Shown here piece by piece: positions 30,617 to 40,069 of a stretch of 64,000 nucleotides of DNA (the stretch's first letter is position 1; every line of letters begins with the position of its first letter). The notes under the pieces are model-generated. The model was not told the origin of the DNA. It was given only the letters and a program-made list of their open reading frames with translations, and did not search any database. The DNA is taken from the NCBI RefSeq assembly GCF_008369935.1, contig NZ_VTUZ01000002.1, positions 248,001-312,000 of the forward strand, in the 5' to 3' direction. The position numbers and the translations under genes were made by a program. Source of the stretch: Paraburkholderia panacisoli (GTDB lineage Bacteria > Pseudomonadota > Gammaproteobacteria > Burkholderiales > Burkholderiaceae).

Positions 30617-31054
30617 ATGAATACGATACAACGACCTTCCGACTGCCCTTGCGGCGGCGCCGAACCCGGCCAGGGCAGCGGCGCCAAGGCGCCCCGTTTC
30701 GCGCAATGCTGCGGCCGCTATATCCACGGCGGCGAGCCCGCGCCGCGTGCGCTCGAACTGATGCGCTCGCGTTATAGCGCTTACGTGGTCGGCGCAACGG
30801 ATTATCTGCGCGCCACCTGGGCGCCGCACACCTGCCCCGCCGATCTCGATGCGGACCCCGCGTCGTCCGGCGCGCCCCGTTGGCTCGGACTGCAGATCAA
30901 AGCGTTCGCCGAAATCGACGCCGATCACGCGACCGTCGAATTCGTCGCACGTTACAAGGTGGGCGGGCGCGCGCACCGGCTGCACGAGTTGAGCCGTTTC
31001 CTGCGCGGCGACGACGGCCTCTGGCGCTATGTCGACGGCGAGGTCAGCGAGTAG
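30617..31054 (+). CDS. YchJ family (UPF0225) SEC-C motif protein
   Basis: 145 residues from the ATG at 30617 (a TTG one codon upstream is less likely). N-terminal SEC-C zinc-binding segment with Cys at CPCGG and FAQCCGRYIHGG, followed by the conserved core LMRSRYSAYVVGATDYLRATW and LGLQIKAFAEIDADHATVEFVARYK. The role of YchJ proteins is not firmly known; SEC-C motifs bind zinc and often interact with proteins or nucleic acids. It lies 7 bases after the acyl-CoA dehydrogenase and converges on an acyltransferase gene. Confidence 0.85.
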   Translation: MNTIQRPSDCPCGGAEPGQGSGAKAPRFAQCCGRYIHGGEPAPRALELMRSRYSAYVVGATDYLRATWAPHTCPADLDADPASSGAPRWLGLQIKAFAEIDADHATVEFVARYKVGGRAHRLHELSRFLRGDDGLWRYVDGEVSE

Positions 31055-31086
31055 CGTGTGATTCGTCGCGCGCTGCCCGTTCACGG

Positions 31087-32352
31087 TCATTCACGAAGGG
31101 GAACCGAGGCCGTGGGCATCATTTGCGCGGGACGAGGCGCTCCCCCCGGACGATTCAATACACGGCGCAAGGTGCTTCTAAGAGGCGCGACGATTCTTTC
31201 CTGGAACAGTATCGACGCGACGAGAATCATTACCAGATAGACCGGATACGCCGATAAATGCGCCGGCACCTCGCTTGCCGCCTCAGCGCACACATGCAGT
31301 CTATGAACACAAGACAAAAGCGGGTAGGGAATGCCAAGCATCTTCTGGATTTTCAGAAATCCGCTAAAGAGCGGTATTTGTAGAGCGAAGATCGATAAAG
31401 AAGCGTTTCCGAGCCGCCTCGTCCAACCGACAACGTGTGGCGACGCGCACTGGAACAAACTCGCAGAAACAAATATCACTGCGACTTGCACGGGCAAGAT
31501 CGCACCGTTGTGAAGAAGGACTTCCCAGAATGGCGGCCCCTCCGCGAACAGATAAGCGGCGCCGATGAAAAGCGCTGCTAGCGTTCCTGTCAGGATTCGC
31601 CGGTGACGCGCAACGATTCCGGCGATTTGTTGGGAGTGCTCCGCGAATATGCCGTAAGCGAGAATGCCCGCGAAAAATTCCGGCAACCGTATCAGCGGAT
31701 TGGTGTGGAGCATCCCCATCGCCCACACGCCGTACCAGCCATTTACGACGACAATGACCGCCGGGAGAAGGCTGGCGACCCACATCGCAGCCAGCAACGG
31801 CCACTTGCGGCGCACGGACAGCAAGCGAGGGGCGGCTACTGGAAATAGCAGATAGAAAAAGAACAGCGTCGACAGCGACCACGATGGAATATTGAACGAT
31901 AGGTAAAAGGGATTCCACGCCTGAAGCAGCAGGATCTGCAAAATCGCATTGATTGACACCTCCGCGGTGCTCATCGTGTGCATTATCGGTGGCGCGGAAT
32001 CGAGATTACTCAGTTCAACGTCGAATGGATGGAAATTAATGGTCATCAATGTGACCGTCAACATTAACGTAATAATGTGGATAGGATAAAGATTGGTGAA
32101 CCGATTAATAAAGAATCGGGATGCCGAAACCTTTTTCCTTTCGCCCGACGTCATTTCTACCGAAACGTGCGACAGAATAAATCCGGACAATATAAAAAAA
32201 ATACTGGTCGCGCCACCACCGAACTTGAATATGTCAGCCCAAGGCATTGCCTGCGCTGCCGGGTATTCAAGCAGCGTGTGGTAAATGGCTAGATAGCAGG
32301 CCAGCAAGAACCGCAGGACGTCCACACCCGGGAGCGCTCCCTTCATTTTCAT
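31087..32352 (-). CDS. Membrane O-acyltransferase (acyltransferase 3 / OafA-like family)
   Basis: 421 residues, mostly hydrophobic, with about ten predicted membrane segments. The N-terminal motif LPGVDVLRFLLACYLAIYH, with the conserved His after the first helix, and FGGGATSIFFILSGFIL match the acyltransferase 3 family, which O-acetylates or O-acylates surface polysaccharides, lipopolysaccharide or glycolipids at the inner membrane. The sequence is visibly AT-richer than its neighbours and uses codons such as ATA and AAT that are rare nearby, pointing to transfer. There is no glycan cluster around it. The short C-terminal Pro/Arg-rich tail is cytoplasmic. Confidence 0.85.
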   Translation of the reverse strand: MKMKGALPGVDVLRFLLACYLAIYHTLLEYPAAQAMPWADIFKFGGGATSIFFILSGFILSHVSVEMTSGERKKVSASRFFINRFTNLYPIHIITLMLTVTLMTINFHPFDVELSNLDSAPPIMHTMSTAEVSINAILQILLLQAWNPFYLSFNIPSWSLSTLFFFYLLFPVAAPRLLSVRRKWPLLAAMWVASLLPAVIVVVNGWYGVWAMGMLHTNPLIRLPEFFAGILAYGIFAEHSQQIAGIVARHRRILTGTLAALFIGAAYLFAEGPPFWEVLLHNGAILPVQVAVIFVSASLFQCASPHVVGWTRRLGNASLSIFALQIPLFSGFLKIQKMLGIPYPLLSCVHRLHVCAEAASEVPAHLSAYPVYLVMILVASILFQERIVAPLRSTLRRVLNRPGGAPRPAQMMPTASVPLRE

Positions 32353-33272
32353 TTCCCCTGCCTTACGGATAAATTAGGAATTTTTCTGCACTTCCTTTCA
32401 TTTTTATTCAATCGATATTTCAAACGAAAGGATTTCGCGCAACTCGACGCGCACGAGAGATTTATTGATCGTTGGCAGGCGGTATGTGCGATTTCGCACC
32501 TGCCATATTGCAAAGAGGGGTTTGCATCGACCGATTGAAGTTCGCGCGTCTGATTCACCGCATGCACTGCCCTTTTTTACCGCCCTAATGAGAAAGGTAA
32601 TGAGAACCCTTCCGTTATTTATCCATGTCAGTTTGCAAACTGAAAGGAAACGTGACAGGTTTTGCCGGTTGAAAAAATCAGTGGAGGTCGTGAAGCTAAG
32701 CCTGAATTTGTTGCAACGACAGGTTTTCGACAGCGTGCGACAGGGCGATACGTTGTCGCCCCCTTTATTGCACGACCGGGCATGGCTTCCGCGCAACACC
32801 TGTGACGGCGATTGGCCGCGATCTAGCGCTCCTCATCCACTCAAAAGACCGCTCGAAGCCACAAGAAATAGGCTCCTTGACTAAGCACGCAAATTTTGCG
32901 GCGCGGGTTCTCCTTGATTGCACAAAACAAAATTGTCGTGCCAGGATAAGGCCTTAGCTTCATGACGTCACGTTGCGAGAGCGGATCGATACCGGCTCCG
33001 CAAAATGCGCAGGAGCCCTGCCGATCACCAGACAGTGTGGGTTCGGCGGCAGGCTCGAGCAGCATGAGTGGCGTTCATCATCGGCGCGTGGGGTCGCGTC
33101 GGCCGTTTGGGTTCATCCCGTGCGATCTCGATTGGCGTACGTGCGCTTCGCGCACTGCGTACGCGAATGGGTTTTTGTTTGTCGAAAACGTGGACGAAAG
33201 GCGAATGTCAGCCACGAATCCGGCAAACAGACATCACGGTGTTCAGGGCAGGTCTTTGAGGCAGGTGCGTGA
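32353..33272. other. AT-richer gene-free stretch upstream of the acyltransferase
   Basis: About 920 bases between divergent genes. The composition near 32353-32720 follows the AT-rich acyltransferase gene, then returns toward the chromosomal average. Open frames on both strands (up to ~140 codons) show no family motif and irregular codon choice. Both promoters must lie here; I could not place them. It may be the remains of an inserted segment. Confidence 0.45.
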
Positions 33273-34559
33273 ATGGTGTTCAGCAAGGTTCTGACGAAGT
33301 GTGCGGTGATCTGTGCAGCGGCTACGTGCGCTGTCGCAATCGCGCATGCCGATCCGCTCGCCGACACGCAGGCGGGACCGCTGACACGCGCGCACGTGCC
33401 GCGTATCGCGCTCGACGACGACCTCTACCTGCCGACCGCGCGCCTGAACGAACAGATCATTCGCGTGCCGGTCGACGCCGACGGCACGGTCACGCTCGAA
33501 ACGACGATCTATAAGCCGGACGGCGCAGGCCCGTTCCCGATGATCGTGTTCAACCACGGCAAGATCCCCGGCGACCCGCACACGCAGGAGCGCAGCGACC
33601 CGCTGCCGCTGGCGCGCGAATTCGTGCGCCGCGGCTACGTAGTGGTCGCGCCGAACCGCCAGGGCTTCGGCCGTTCGGACGGCGTGTATGAGCAGGACGG
33701 TTGCGATGTCGAACGCAACGGCCTCGGCCAGGCCGGCGACGTGGCGGCCACGGTCAACTACATGTCGAAGCAGCCTTACGTGGACGCGGCCCATATCGTC
33801 GTGGCCGGCACTTCGCACGGCGGCCTTGCGACGATGGCCTACGGCACCGAGGCGGCCCCGGGCGTGCGGGCGCTGATCAATTTCTCGGGCGGCTTGCGGC
33901 AGGACGCCTGCACCGGCTGGCAGGGCAACCTGACGCACGCATTCGGCGCGTATGGCGAGAAAACCAAAGTGCCGTCGCTGTGGATGTACGGCGACAACGA
34001 TTCGGTCTGGACCGCGCCGCTGGTGGCCGCCATGTACTCGGCTTACGGCGCGCACGGTGCGAGCGCGAAGATGGTCGATTTCGGCAACTACAAGAACGAC
34101 GCGCATCGGCTGGTCGGTGACCGCGACGGCGTGCGTGTGTGGTGGCCGGCTGTCGAGGCTTTCCTTGCTCGCGTGGGGATGCCGACGGGCGTGCAGTATC
34201 GGGTCGCCGATCCTTCTGCGCCGAAGGCAAGCGGCTTCGCCGCGCTCGATGCGGTGGACGCGGTGCCGTTCGTCGATGAAGCCGGGCGCAATGGGTATCG
34301 GAACTTCCTGCATCAGTATCCTAGCCGCGCGTTTGCCGTGTCGGATTCGGGTGCGTGGTCGTGGGCCGAGGGCGGGGATGATCCGATGTCGGTGGCGGTC
34401 GCCAATTGCCAGAAGCAGAGTTCGGACCCTTGCCGGTTGTATGCGGTGGATAACTCGGTTGTTTGGGGCGTTCAGGGTTCGCAAACGGCGGATGGCGGGC
34501 AGGGTTCTTCTGCTGGCGGTGATGATGAAGGGCGGCGGGCTATTGCTAGTCGGGAGTAG
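33273..34559 (+). CDS. Exported alpha/beta hydrolase (dienelactone hydrolase/peptidase-like)
   Basis: 428 residues. Signal peptide (MVFSKVLTKCAVICAAATCAVAIAHA) then an alpha/beta hydrolase domain. Catalytic candidates: S181 in AGTSHGG, Asp in MYGDNDSVW and His in KNDAHRLVGD. A C-terminal extension of ~90 residues contains CQKQSSDPCRLYAVDNSVVW (two Cys that could form a disulfide). It is expected to act in the periplasm or outside the cell as an esterase or peptidase; the substrate is unknown. The last ~30 residues are Gly/Ser/Arg-rich and may be poorly conserved. It stands alone, with gene-free stretches on both sides. Confidence 0.78.
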   Translation: MVFSKVLTKCAVICAAATCAVAIAHADPLADTQAGPLTRAHVPRIALDDDLYLPTARLNEQIIRVPVDADGTVTLETTIYKPDGAGPFPMIVFNHGKIPGDPHTQERSDPLPLAREFVRRGYVVVAPNRQGFGRSDGVYEQDGCDVERNGLGQAGDVAATVNYMSKQPYVDAAHIVVAGTSHGGLATMAYGTEAAPGVRALINFSGGLRQDACTGWQGNLTHAFGAYGEKTKVPSLWMYGDNDSVWTAPLVAAMYSAYGAHGASAKMVDFGNYKNDAHRLVGDRDGVRVWWPAVEAFLARVGMPTGVQYRVADPSAPKASGFAALDAVDAVPFVDEAGRNGYRNFLHQYPSRAFAVSDSGAWSWAEGGDDPMSVAVANCQKQSSDPCRLYAVDNSVVWGVQGSQTADGGQGSSAGGDDEGRRAIASRE

Positions 34560-35586
34560 CGTAGGTTTTTGGGCCTGCGCCATGGCTGATTAATTGCGTG
34601 CTCTCGGTGCTGTGGGACCGCTGCTAGGCAGATGCCTCAATTCGACTCCCTGCTCTGCTCGATATTCCCTAAGGAAGCCGCAGCCGGTTTGGCCGCACTC
34701 CGGCTACCGGTCGCTCCGTCGATAAACTCAATAGCCTTGATGAGCGTTAGCGCATAAGGCAACAAGTCAATTTTCCTATAGCCTGGTCTCGCAATGTGGT
34801 GGTGCTACCGCATAGCACCACTGGTGGATGGATCAGGCAGAAGGCGCAATCGCGTGCACCTCGCGCGCTCCTGCATTCGAGAAGCACATGTGTCGCCTGC
34901 TGGTACTACGCTATTGGCGGGCGCGGCCCCGGCCATATTTCCTACGGTCCGCGACCGGGCCGATGATGGACACGAGGGGCTGATTATCCTGATGCCATCG
35001 CTAAGTCATCCGTAGGATCAATGCAAAGGCGTGTCGGCATGGCGAAACCGCGAGGGTACAGCCAGTCGCCTTAGCCTCATCCAAGAAGACGCGTCTTGCC
35101 GCCGAAAGAGCGCGCCCCCATCACTAGCGCGGCGAGCGCTAGCACGCGGCTTGCTGATACGGGACGGCCAAGGCAGTCCCGTCATCCTGTGAAGGTTTTC
35201 TCTTCCTCACGCTCATGAACGCCACTAAATCCAGCAGAGACAGCCACTGCTCACAAAGCCTCTCAACCCGGCGCCCCGGCAAAATCCCCGTCCCACGACC
35301 CGATTCCTGCCGACACCCCCCAACTACTTTGTCGTCGTCAACTCCGCCGATCAGCGACCTTCGCGCGCAAACACAAACCACCTGCACCGAACAGCGCCAA
35401 ACCCCGATGCCGCAAGCAAAACCGGCGCTCCAACCCCTAGTGCACAGCGCGAAATAAACCGCTAATCTCGACCCCGCACGCCCGCCAAGGCAGCGCGCAG
35501 CGCCGGAAAAAGATGCGCGCAGCGCGCCTGAAAGGGCCCTAAAAAGCCACCCGCGCGGCGGCCAGAAAAGCACCCTGGAGTACCCT
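34560..35586. other. Gene-free region with several hairpins before the biotin operon
   Basis: About 1 kb with no supported protein gene. It contains three perfect inverted repeats: GTGGTGCTA/TAGCACCAC at 34799-34821, CTAGCGC/GCGCTAG at 35124-35142 and ACGGGAC/GTCCCGT at 35159-35182. None is followed by a T-run. The region 35460-35586 is the bioA leader. The stretch may be a decayed gene or encode a structured RNA; neither can be shown here. Confidence 0.45.
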
Positions 35587-36948
35587 TTGGAAAAGTCAGC
35601 AGCATCCTCAGTCGCCCCTGAAGACTGGGTCGCCCGCAGCCTGCGTGCCGTGTGGCACCCCTGCACCCAGATGAAGCACCACGAGCGTTTGCCGCTCGTG
35701 CCCGTCGCGCGCGGTCAAGGCGCGTGGCTCTACGATCGCGCCGGTCATCGCTATCTCGACGCGATCAGCTCTTGGTGGGTCAACCTGTTCGGTCACGCGA
35801 ACCCGCGCATCAACGCGGCGCTGAAAGACCAGCTCGACACGCTCGAACACGCGATGCTCGCCGGTTGCACGCACGAGCCGGCTATCGAACTCGCGGAGCG
35901 TCTCAGCGCACTCACCGGCAACACGCTCGGCCACGCGTTCTTCGCCTCGGACGGCGCGTCCGCCGTCGAGATCGCGTTGAAGATGAGCTTCCACTCGTGG
36001 CGCAACCGAGGTTTCGCGGACAAGCAGGAATTCGTCTGCATTGCCAACAGCTACCACGGCGAGACCATCGGCGCGCTCGGCGTCACCGATGTCGCGCTCT
36101 TCAAGGACGCCTACGATTCGTTGATCCGCCACGCGCACGTCGTGGCGTCGCCGGACGCGCGTCTCGCCCAACCCGGCGAAACCGCCGCCGATGTCGCACG
36201 CCGCGCGCTCGATCACGTTCGCTCGCTGTTCGAAGAACGCGCCGCGCGAATCGCCGCGCTGATCGTCGAGCCGCTCGTGCAATGCGCGGCCGGCATGGCC
36301 ATGCACGACGCGTCGTACCTCGCCGGTCTGCGCGCACTGTGCGATCAATACGGCGTGCATCTGATCGCCGATGAAATCGCCGTCGGTTGCGGCCGCACCG
36401 GCACTTTCTTCGCGTGCGAGCAAGCGGGCATCTGGCCGGACTTCCTGTGTCTGTCGAAAGGCATTAGCGGCGGCTATCTGCCGCTTTCCATCGTGCTGTC
36501 GCGCGATGAAATCTTCGCCGCCTTCTATCACGACGACACCGCGCGCGGCTTCCTGCACTCGCATTCGTACACCGGCAATCCTCTCGCGTGCCGCGCGGCG
36601 CTCGCTACGCTCGATCTGTTCGCCAGCGACAACGTGCTTGCTGCGAACGCAGAAAAGTCGGCAAAGCTGAAGGCCGCACTCGCACCGCTCGCCGAGCACC
36701 AACAGGTCCTCAACCTGCGCCAGTGCGGCACGATCTTCGCATTCGACGCCGTGATCGACGACGCCCAGCATGCCAAAACCTTCTCGCGCCGCTTCTTCGA
36801 AAACGCGTTGCAACGCGAACTGCTGCTGCGCCCGATTGCGACCACCGTCTATCTGATGCCCCCTTACATCCTCGACGACGAAGAACTCGCGCTGCTCGCA
36901 TCGCGCACTCGCGAGACTTTCGAAACCACGCTCGCGGAGACCCGCTAA
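35587..36948 (+). CDS. bioA: Adenosylmethionine-8-amino-7-oxononanoate aminotransferase
   Basis: 453 residues. The start is most likely the TTG at 35587: GGAG lies seven bases upstream and the protein reaches the conserved [13 protein letters not shown] at residue 22 as in relatives; no ATG precedes this motif in frame. [16 protein letters not shown] and the PLP lysine K291 ([14 protein letters not shown]) are present. BioA uses S-adenosylmethionine to aminate 8-amino-7-oxononanoate to 7,8-diaminononanoate, the third step of biotin ring assembly. It is the first gene of bioA-F-D-B; its stop codon shares one base with the bioF start. Confidence 0.94.
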   Translation: MEKSAASSVAPEDWVARSLRAVWHPCTQMKHHERLPLVPVARGQGAWLYDRAGHRYLDAISSWWVNLFGHANPRINAALKDQLDTLEHAMLAGCTHEPAIELAERLSALTGNTLGHAFFASDGASAVEIALKMSFHSWRNRGFADKQEFVCIANSYHGETIGALGVTDVALFKDAYDSLIRHAHVVASPDARLAQPGETAADVARRALDHVRSLFEERAARIAALIVEPLVQCAAGMAMHDASYLAGLRALCDQYGVHLIADEIAVGCGRTGTFFACEQAGIWPDFLCLSKGISGGYLPLSIVLSRDEIFAAFYHDDTARGFLHSHSYTGNPLACRAALATLDLFASDNVLAANAEKSAKLKAALAPLAEHQQVLNLRQCGTIFAFDAVIDDAQHAKTFSRRFFENALQRELLLRPIATTVYLMPPYILDDEELALLASRTRETFETTLAETR

Positions 36949-38132
36949 TGCATTTGCTCGACACACTCGCCCAAGGGCTGAAGGAAATCGACGAGCGCGG
37001 CCTGCGCCGTCGCCGCCGCACCGCCGACACGCCATGCGCCGCGCACATGACGGTGGACGGCCGCCCGATCATCGGCTTCGCCAGTAACGACTATCTCGGC
37101 CTCGCCGCGCACCCGCAACTGATTGAAGCGATCGCCGAAGGCGCGCGGCGCTACGGCGCGGGCAGCGGCGGTTCGCATCTGCTCGGCGGCCATTCGCGCG
37201 CGCATGCGCAACTCGAAGACGATCTCGCGGAATTCGCCGGCGGCTTCGTGGATGCGCCGCGCGCGCTCTACTTCAGCACCGGCTACATGGCGAATCTCGC
37301 CACGCTCACCGCGCTCGCGGGACGCGGCACGACGCTCTTCTCCGACGCGCTGAATCACGCGTCGCTGATCGACGGCGCACGCCTGTCCCGCGCCGACGTG
37401 CAGATCTATCCGCACTGCGATATGGACGCGTTGAGCGCGATGCTCGACGCGTCGGATGCCAACGTGAAGGTGATCGTCTCCGACACCGTGTTCAGCATGG
37501 ACGGCGACATCGCCCCGCTGCCGCGTCTGCTCGAACTCGCGGAACGGCACGGCGCGTGGCTGATCGTCGACGATGCGCACGGTTTCGGCGTGCTCGGCCC
37601 ACAAGGCCGCGGCGCGATCGCGCAAGCTGCGCTGCGTTCGCCGAACCTGATTTCGATCGGCACGCTCGGCAAGGCGGCGGGCGTCTCGGGCGCGTTCGTC
37701 GCGGCGCATGCGACCGTGATCGAATGGCTCGTGCAGCGCGCGCGTCCGTACATCTTCACGACGGCGTCGGTGCCTGCCGCCGCGCATGCGGTGTCGGCGA
37801 GCCTGCGTATCATCGGCAGCGACGAAGGCGATCAGCGCCGCGCGCATCTTCAGCAGTTGATCGAACGCACGCGCGCCATGCTGAAAGCGACGCCGTGGAT
37901 TCCGGTCGATTCGTACACCGCCGTGCAGCCGCTCATCATCGGCGCGAACGAGGCGACGCTCGAGATCGCGGCCACGCTCGATCGCGCGGGGCTGTGGGTG
38001 CCCGCGATCCGTCCGCCGACCGTGCCCGCCGGCACCTCGCGTTTGCGCATTTCGCTGTCCGCCGCGCACTCGCACGCGGACCTCGACCGTCTCGAAGCCG
38101 GCCTGCAACAACTCGGAGCGAACGCGGCATGA
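36948..38132 (+). CDS. bioF: 8-amino-7-oxononanoate synthase
   Basis: 394 residues from the ATG at 36948, which overlaps the bioA stop (TAATG). The PLP lysine is K242 in [13 protein letters not shown]; the substrate-binding stretch [12 protein letters not shown] and the [17 protein letters not shown] motif are present. BioF condenses pimeloyl-ACP (or pimeloyl-CoA) with alanine to give 8-amino-7-oxononanoate. Tight coupling to bioA upstream and, through ATGA, to bioD downstream indicates a single polycistronic message. Confidence 0.95.
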   Translation: MHLLDTLAQGLKEIDERGLRRRRRTADTPCAAHMTVDGRPIIGFASNDYLGLAAHPQLIEAIAEGARRYGAGSGGSHLLGGHSRAHAQLEDDLAEFAGGFVDAPRALYFSTGYMANLATLTALAGRGTTLFSDALNHASLIDGARLSRADVQIYPHCDMDALSAMLDASDANVKVIVSDTVFSMDGDIAPLPRLLELAERHGAWLIVDDAHGFGVLGPQGRGAIAQAALRSPNLISIGTLGKAAGVSGAFVAAHATVIEWLVQRARPYIFTTASVPAAAHAVSASLRIIGSDEGDQRRAHLQQLIERTRAMLKATPWIPVDSYTAVQPLIIGANEATLEIAATLDRAGLWVPAIRPPTVPAGTSRLRISLSAAHSHADLDRLEAGLQQLGANAA

Positions 38133-38860
38133 CCAGCGCGAATCAACCCGCCCTGTCCCTGTTCGTCACCGGCACCGATACGGAAATCGGCAAGACCCTC
38201 GTGTCCGCGGCGCTGTTGCGCGGCTTCGTTCGCGCAGGCCTGCAAGCCGCCGCGATGAAGCCGATCGCCGCCGGCGCATTCGAACTGAACGGCGTGCTGC
38301 ACAACGAGGACGCGGATCAACTCGACGCCGCGTCGAACGTGCTGCTGCCGCCGGCCATGCGCACGCCGTATCTGCTGAAGGAACCGGCCGCGCCGCACAT
38401 CGCGGCCGCGCTGGAAAACGTCACGCTCGACCTCGATCACATCGTCGCGTGTCATGCGCAGGCTGTGGAGCGCGCAGAGATCGTCGTCGTGGAAGGCGTC
38501 GGCGGCTTTCGCGTGCCGCTGACCGCGACGCAGGACACCGCCGACCTCGCCGTCGCGCTGAAGCTGCCGGTCGTGCTGGTGGTCGGCATGCGCCTCGGCT
38601 GCATCAGCCATGCGTTGCTGACCGCCGAAGCGATCGCCGCGCGCGGGCTCACGCTCGCCGGCTGGGTCGCGAACCGCGTCGATCCGGACATGACGTTTCC
38701 CGACGAAAACATCGCGTCGATCCGCGAGCATCTCGCTCGCGAATATGACGCGCCGCTGCTCGGCATCGTGCCGCATCTGAGTCCGGCTTCGCCCGAACTC
38801 GCCGCCGATCAGCTCGACATCAACCGGCTTTTGCAGACGCTGCGTCAAACGCAGCGCTGA
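38129..38860 (+). CDS. bioD: Dethiobiotin synthetase
   Basis: 243 residues starting in the ATGA overlap with the bioF stop. P-loop GTDTEIGKT at 15-23; KPIAAGAFE, the [10 protein letters not shown] motif and VANRVDPDM are family features. BioD uses ATP and CO2 to close the ureido ring of dethiobiotin. It is followed by 36 bases before the bioB start. Confidence 0.95.
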   Translation: MTSANQPALSLFVTGTDTEIGKTLVSAALLRGFVRAGLQAAAMKPIAAGAFELNGVLHNEDADQLDAASNVLLPPAMRTPYLLKEPAAPHIAAALENVTLDLDHIVACHAQAVERAEIVVVEGVGGFRVPLTATQDTADLAVALKLPVVLVVGMRLGCISHALLTAEAIAARGLTLAGWVANRVDPDMTFPDENIASIREHLAREYDAPLLGIVPHLSPASPELAADQLDINRLLQTLRQTQR

Positions 38861-38896
38861 GCCACACCATCATATCCATCCATGAGGATCGACCCC

Positions 38897-39976
38897 ATGA
38901 CGCAATTGAACATCGCTCCGACGCCCGCCGAGGCCAGCCACCATGCCAACTCCGCGGCAAGCAGCGCAAAGGCGCTCGCGCGCTGGCGTGTCGCCGACAT
39001 CGTCGCGTTGTACGAACTGCCGTTCAACGACCTGATGTTTCGCGCGCAGCAAACGCACCGTGAGCACTTCGACGCGAACACCGTGCAACTGTCGACGCTG
39101 CTGTCGATCAAGACCGGCGGCTGCGAGGAAGATTGCGCGTACTGTCCGCAGTCGGTGCATCACGACACGGGCCTGCAAGCCGACAAGCTGATGCCGGTCG
39201 ACGAAGTGCTCGCCGCCGCGAAGGTCGCGAAAGAAAACGGCGCGACGCGCTTCTGCATGGGCGCCGCGTGGCGCAATCCGAAAGATCGTCACCTCGAACC
39301 GATCAAGGACATGATTCGCGGCGTGAAGGCGATGGGCCTCGAAACCTGCGTGACGCTCGGCATGCTCGAAGCACATCAGGCGCAAGGTCTGCGCGAAGCG
39401 GGACTCGATTACTACAACCATAACCTCGACACGTCGCCGGAGTTCTACGGTCAGATCATCTCGACGCGCACTTACCAGGACCGTCTCGACACGCTCGAAC
39501 GCGTGCGCGACGCGGGCATCAACGTATGCTGCGGCGGGATCGTCGGGCTGGGTGAATCGCGCCGCGAACGCGCCGGACTGATCGCGCAACTGGCGAACAT
39601 GGAGCCGTATCCGGAATCGGTGCCCATCAACAATCTGGTGCAGGTCGAAGGCACGCCGTTGACCGGCACGGAAGCGATTGATCCGTTCGAATTCGTGCGC
39701 ACGATCGCGATCGCGCGCATCACGATGCCGAAGGCGATGGTGCGTCTGTCGGCGGGCCGCGAACAGATGAACGAAGCGCTGCAGGCGATGTGCTTCCTCG
39801 CCGGCGCGAATTCGATTTTCTACGGCGACCAGTTGCTGACCACGAGCAATCCGCAAGCGGAAGCCGACCGCAAACTGCTGGAGCGTCTCGGCATTCGCGC
39901 CGAAGCCGCGCAGCAGATGCCGCTGGATCAGAGCGGCTGCGAGCACGGCTGCGACAAGCACGCTGCGCCGAACTGA
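38897..39976 (+). CDS. bioB: Biotin synthase
   Basis: 359 residues from the ATG at 38897, chosen over one at 38882 because GAGGA lies nine bases upstream of it. The radical-SAM cluster is C76, C80 and C83 ([12 protein letters not shown]). [24 protein letters not shown] and the C-terminal [14 protein letters not shown] are typical. BioB inserts sulfur into dethiobiotin. An N-terminal extension of ~30 residues precedes the conserved core. The C-terminus ends in a Cys/His-containing tail ([16 protein letters not shown]). A strong terminator follows, closing the bioA-F-D-B operon. Confidence 0.96.
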   Translation: MTQLNIAPTPAEASHHANSAASSAKALARWRVADIVALYELPFNDLMFRAQQTHREHFDANTVQLSTLLSIKTGGCEEDCAYCPQSVHHDTGLQADKLMPVDEVLAAAKVAKENGATRFCMGAAWRNPKDRHLEPIKDMIRGVKAMGLETCVTLGMLEAHQAQGLREAGLDYYNHNLDTSPEFYGQIISTRTYQDRLDTLERVRDAGINVCCGGIVGLGESRRERAGLIAQLANMEPYPESVPINNLVQVEGTPLTGTEAIDPFEFVRTIAIARITMPKAMVRLSAGREQMNEALQAMCFLAGANSIFYGDQLLTTSNPQAEADRKLLERLGIRAEAAQQMPLDQSGCEHGCDKHAAPN

Positions 39977-40018
39977 GCTCTGGCATCGCGTCGCATGCGG
40001 TAATGCACGCTCAATAGC

Positions 40019-40052
40019 AAAGGCCGCCTGTTTTACAACAGGTGGCCTTTTT
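40019..40052. terminator. Bidirectional terminator after bioB
   Basis: AAAGGCCGCCTGT pairs with ACAGGTGGCCTTT (one G-T pair), with A- and T-runs on the sides. It separates bioB from the converging sulfate-binding protein gene. Confidence 0.88.
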
Positions 40053-40069
40053 AACATCGAGGCAGAGAA

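Noticed and set aside
28648-30687. 679-codon frame on the minus strand opposite the SDR and acyl-CoA dehydrogenase genes
   Set aside because: Arg/His/Val-rich shadow without motifs. The plus strand encodes two clear enzymes with ribosome binding sites.
32465-32884. 139-codon plus-strand frame in the AT-rich gap
   Set aside because: No ribosome binding site, no motif, composition unlike neighbouring genes; judged random.
34620-34670. tRNA-like T-arm fragment (TTCGACTCCC)
   Set aside because: No matching T-stem, anticodon arm or acceptor stem was found around it.
31055-35586. Prophage or insertion sequence
   Set aside because: No transposase, integrase, terminal repeats or phage structural gene can be read, although the composition and gene-free stretches hint at past insertion.
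35139-35666. 175-codon minus-strand frame before bioA
   Set aside because: It overlaps the conserved bioA N-terminus, has irregular codon use and no family features.
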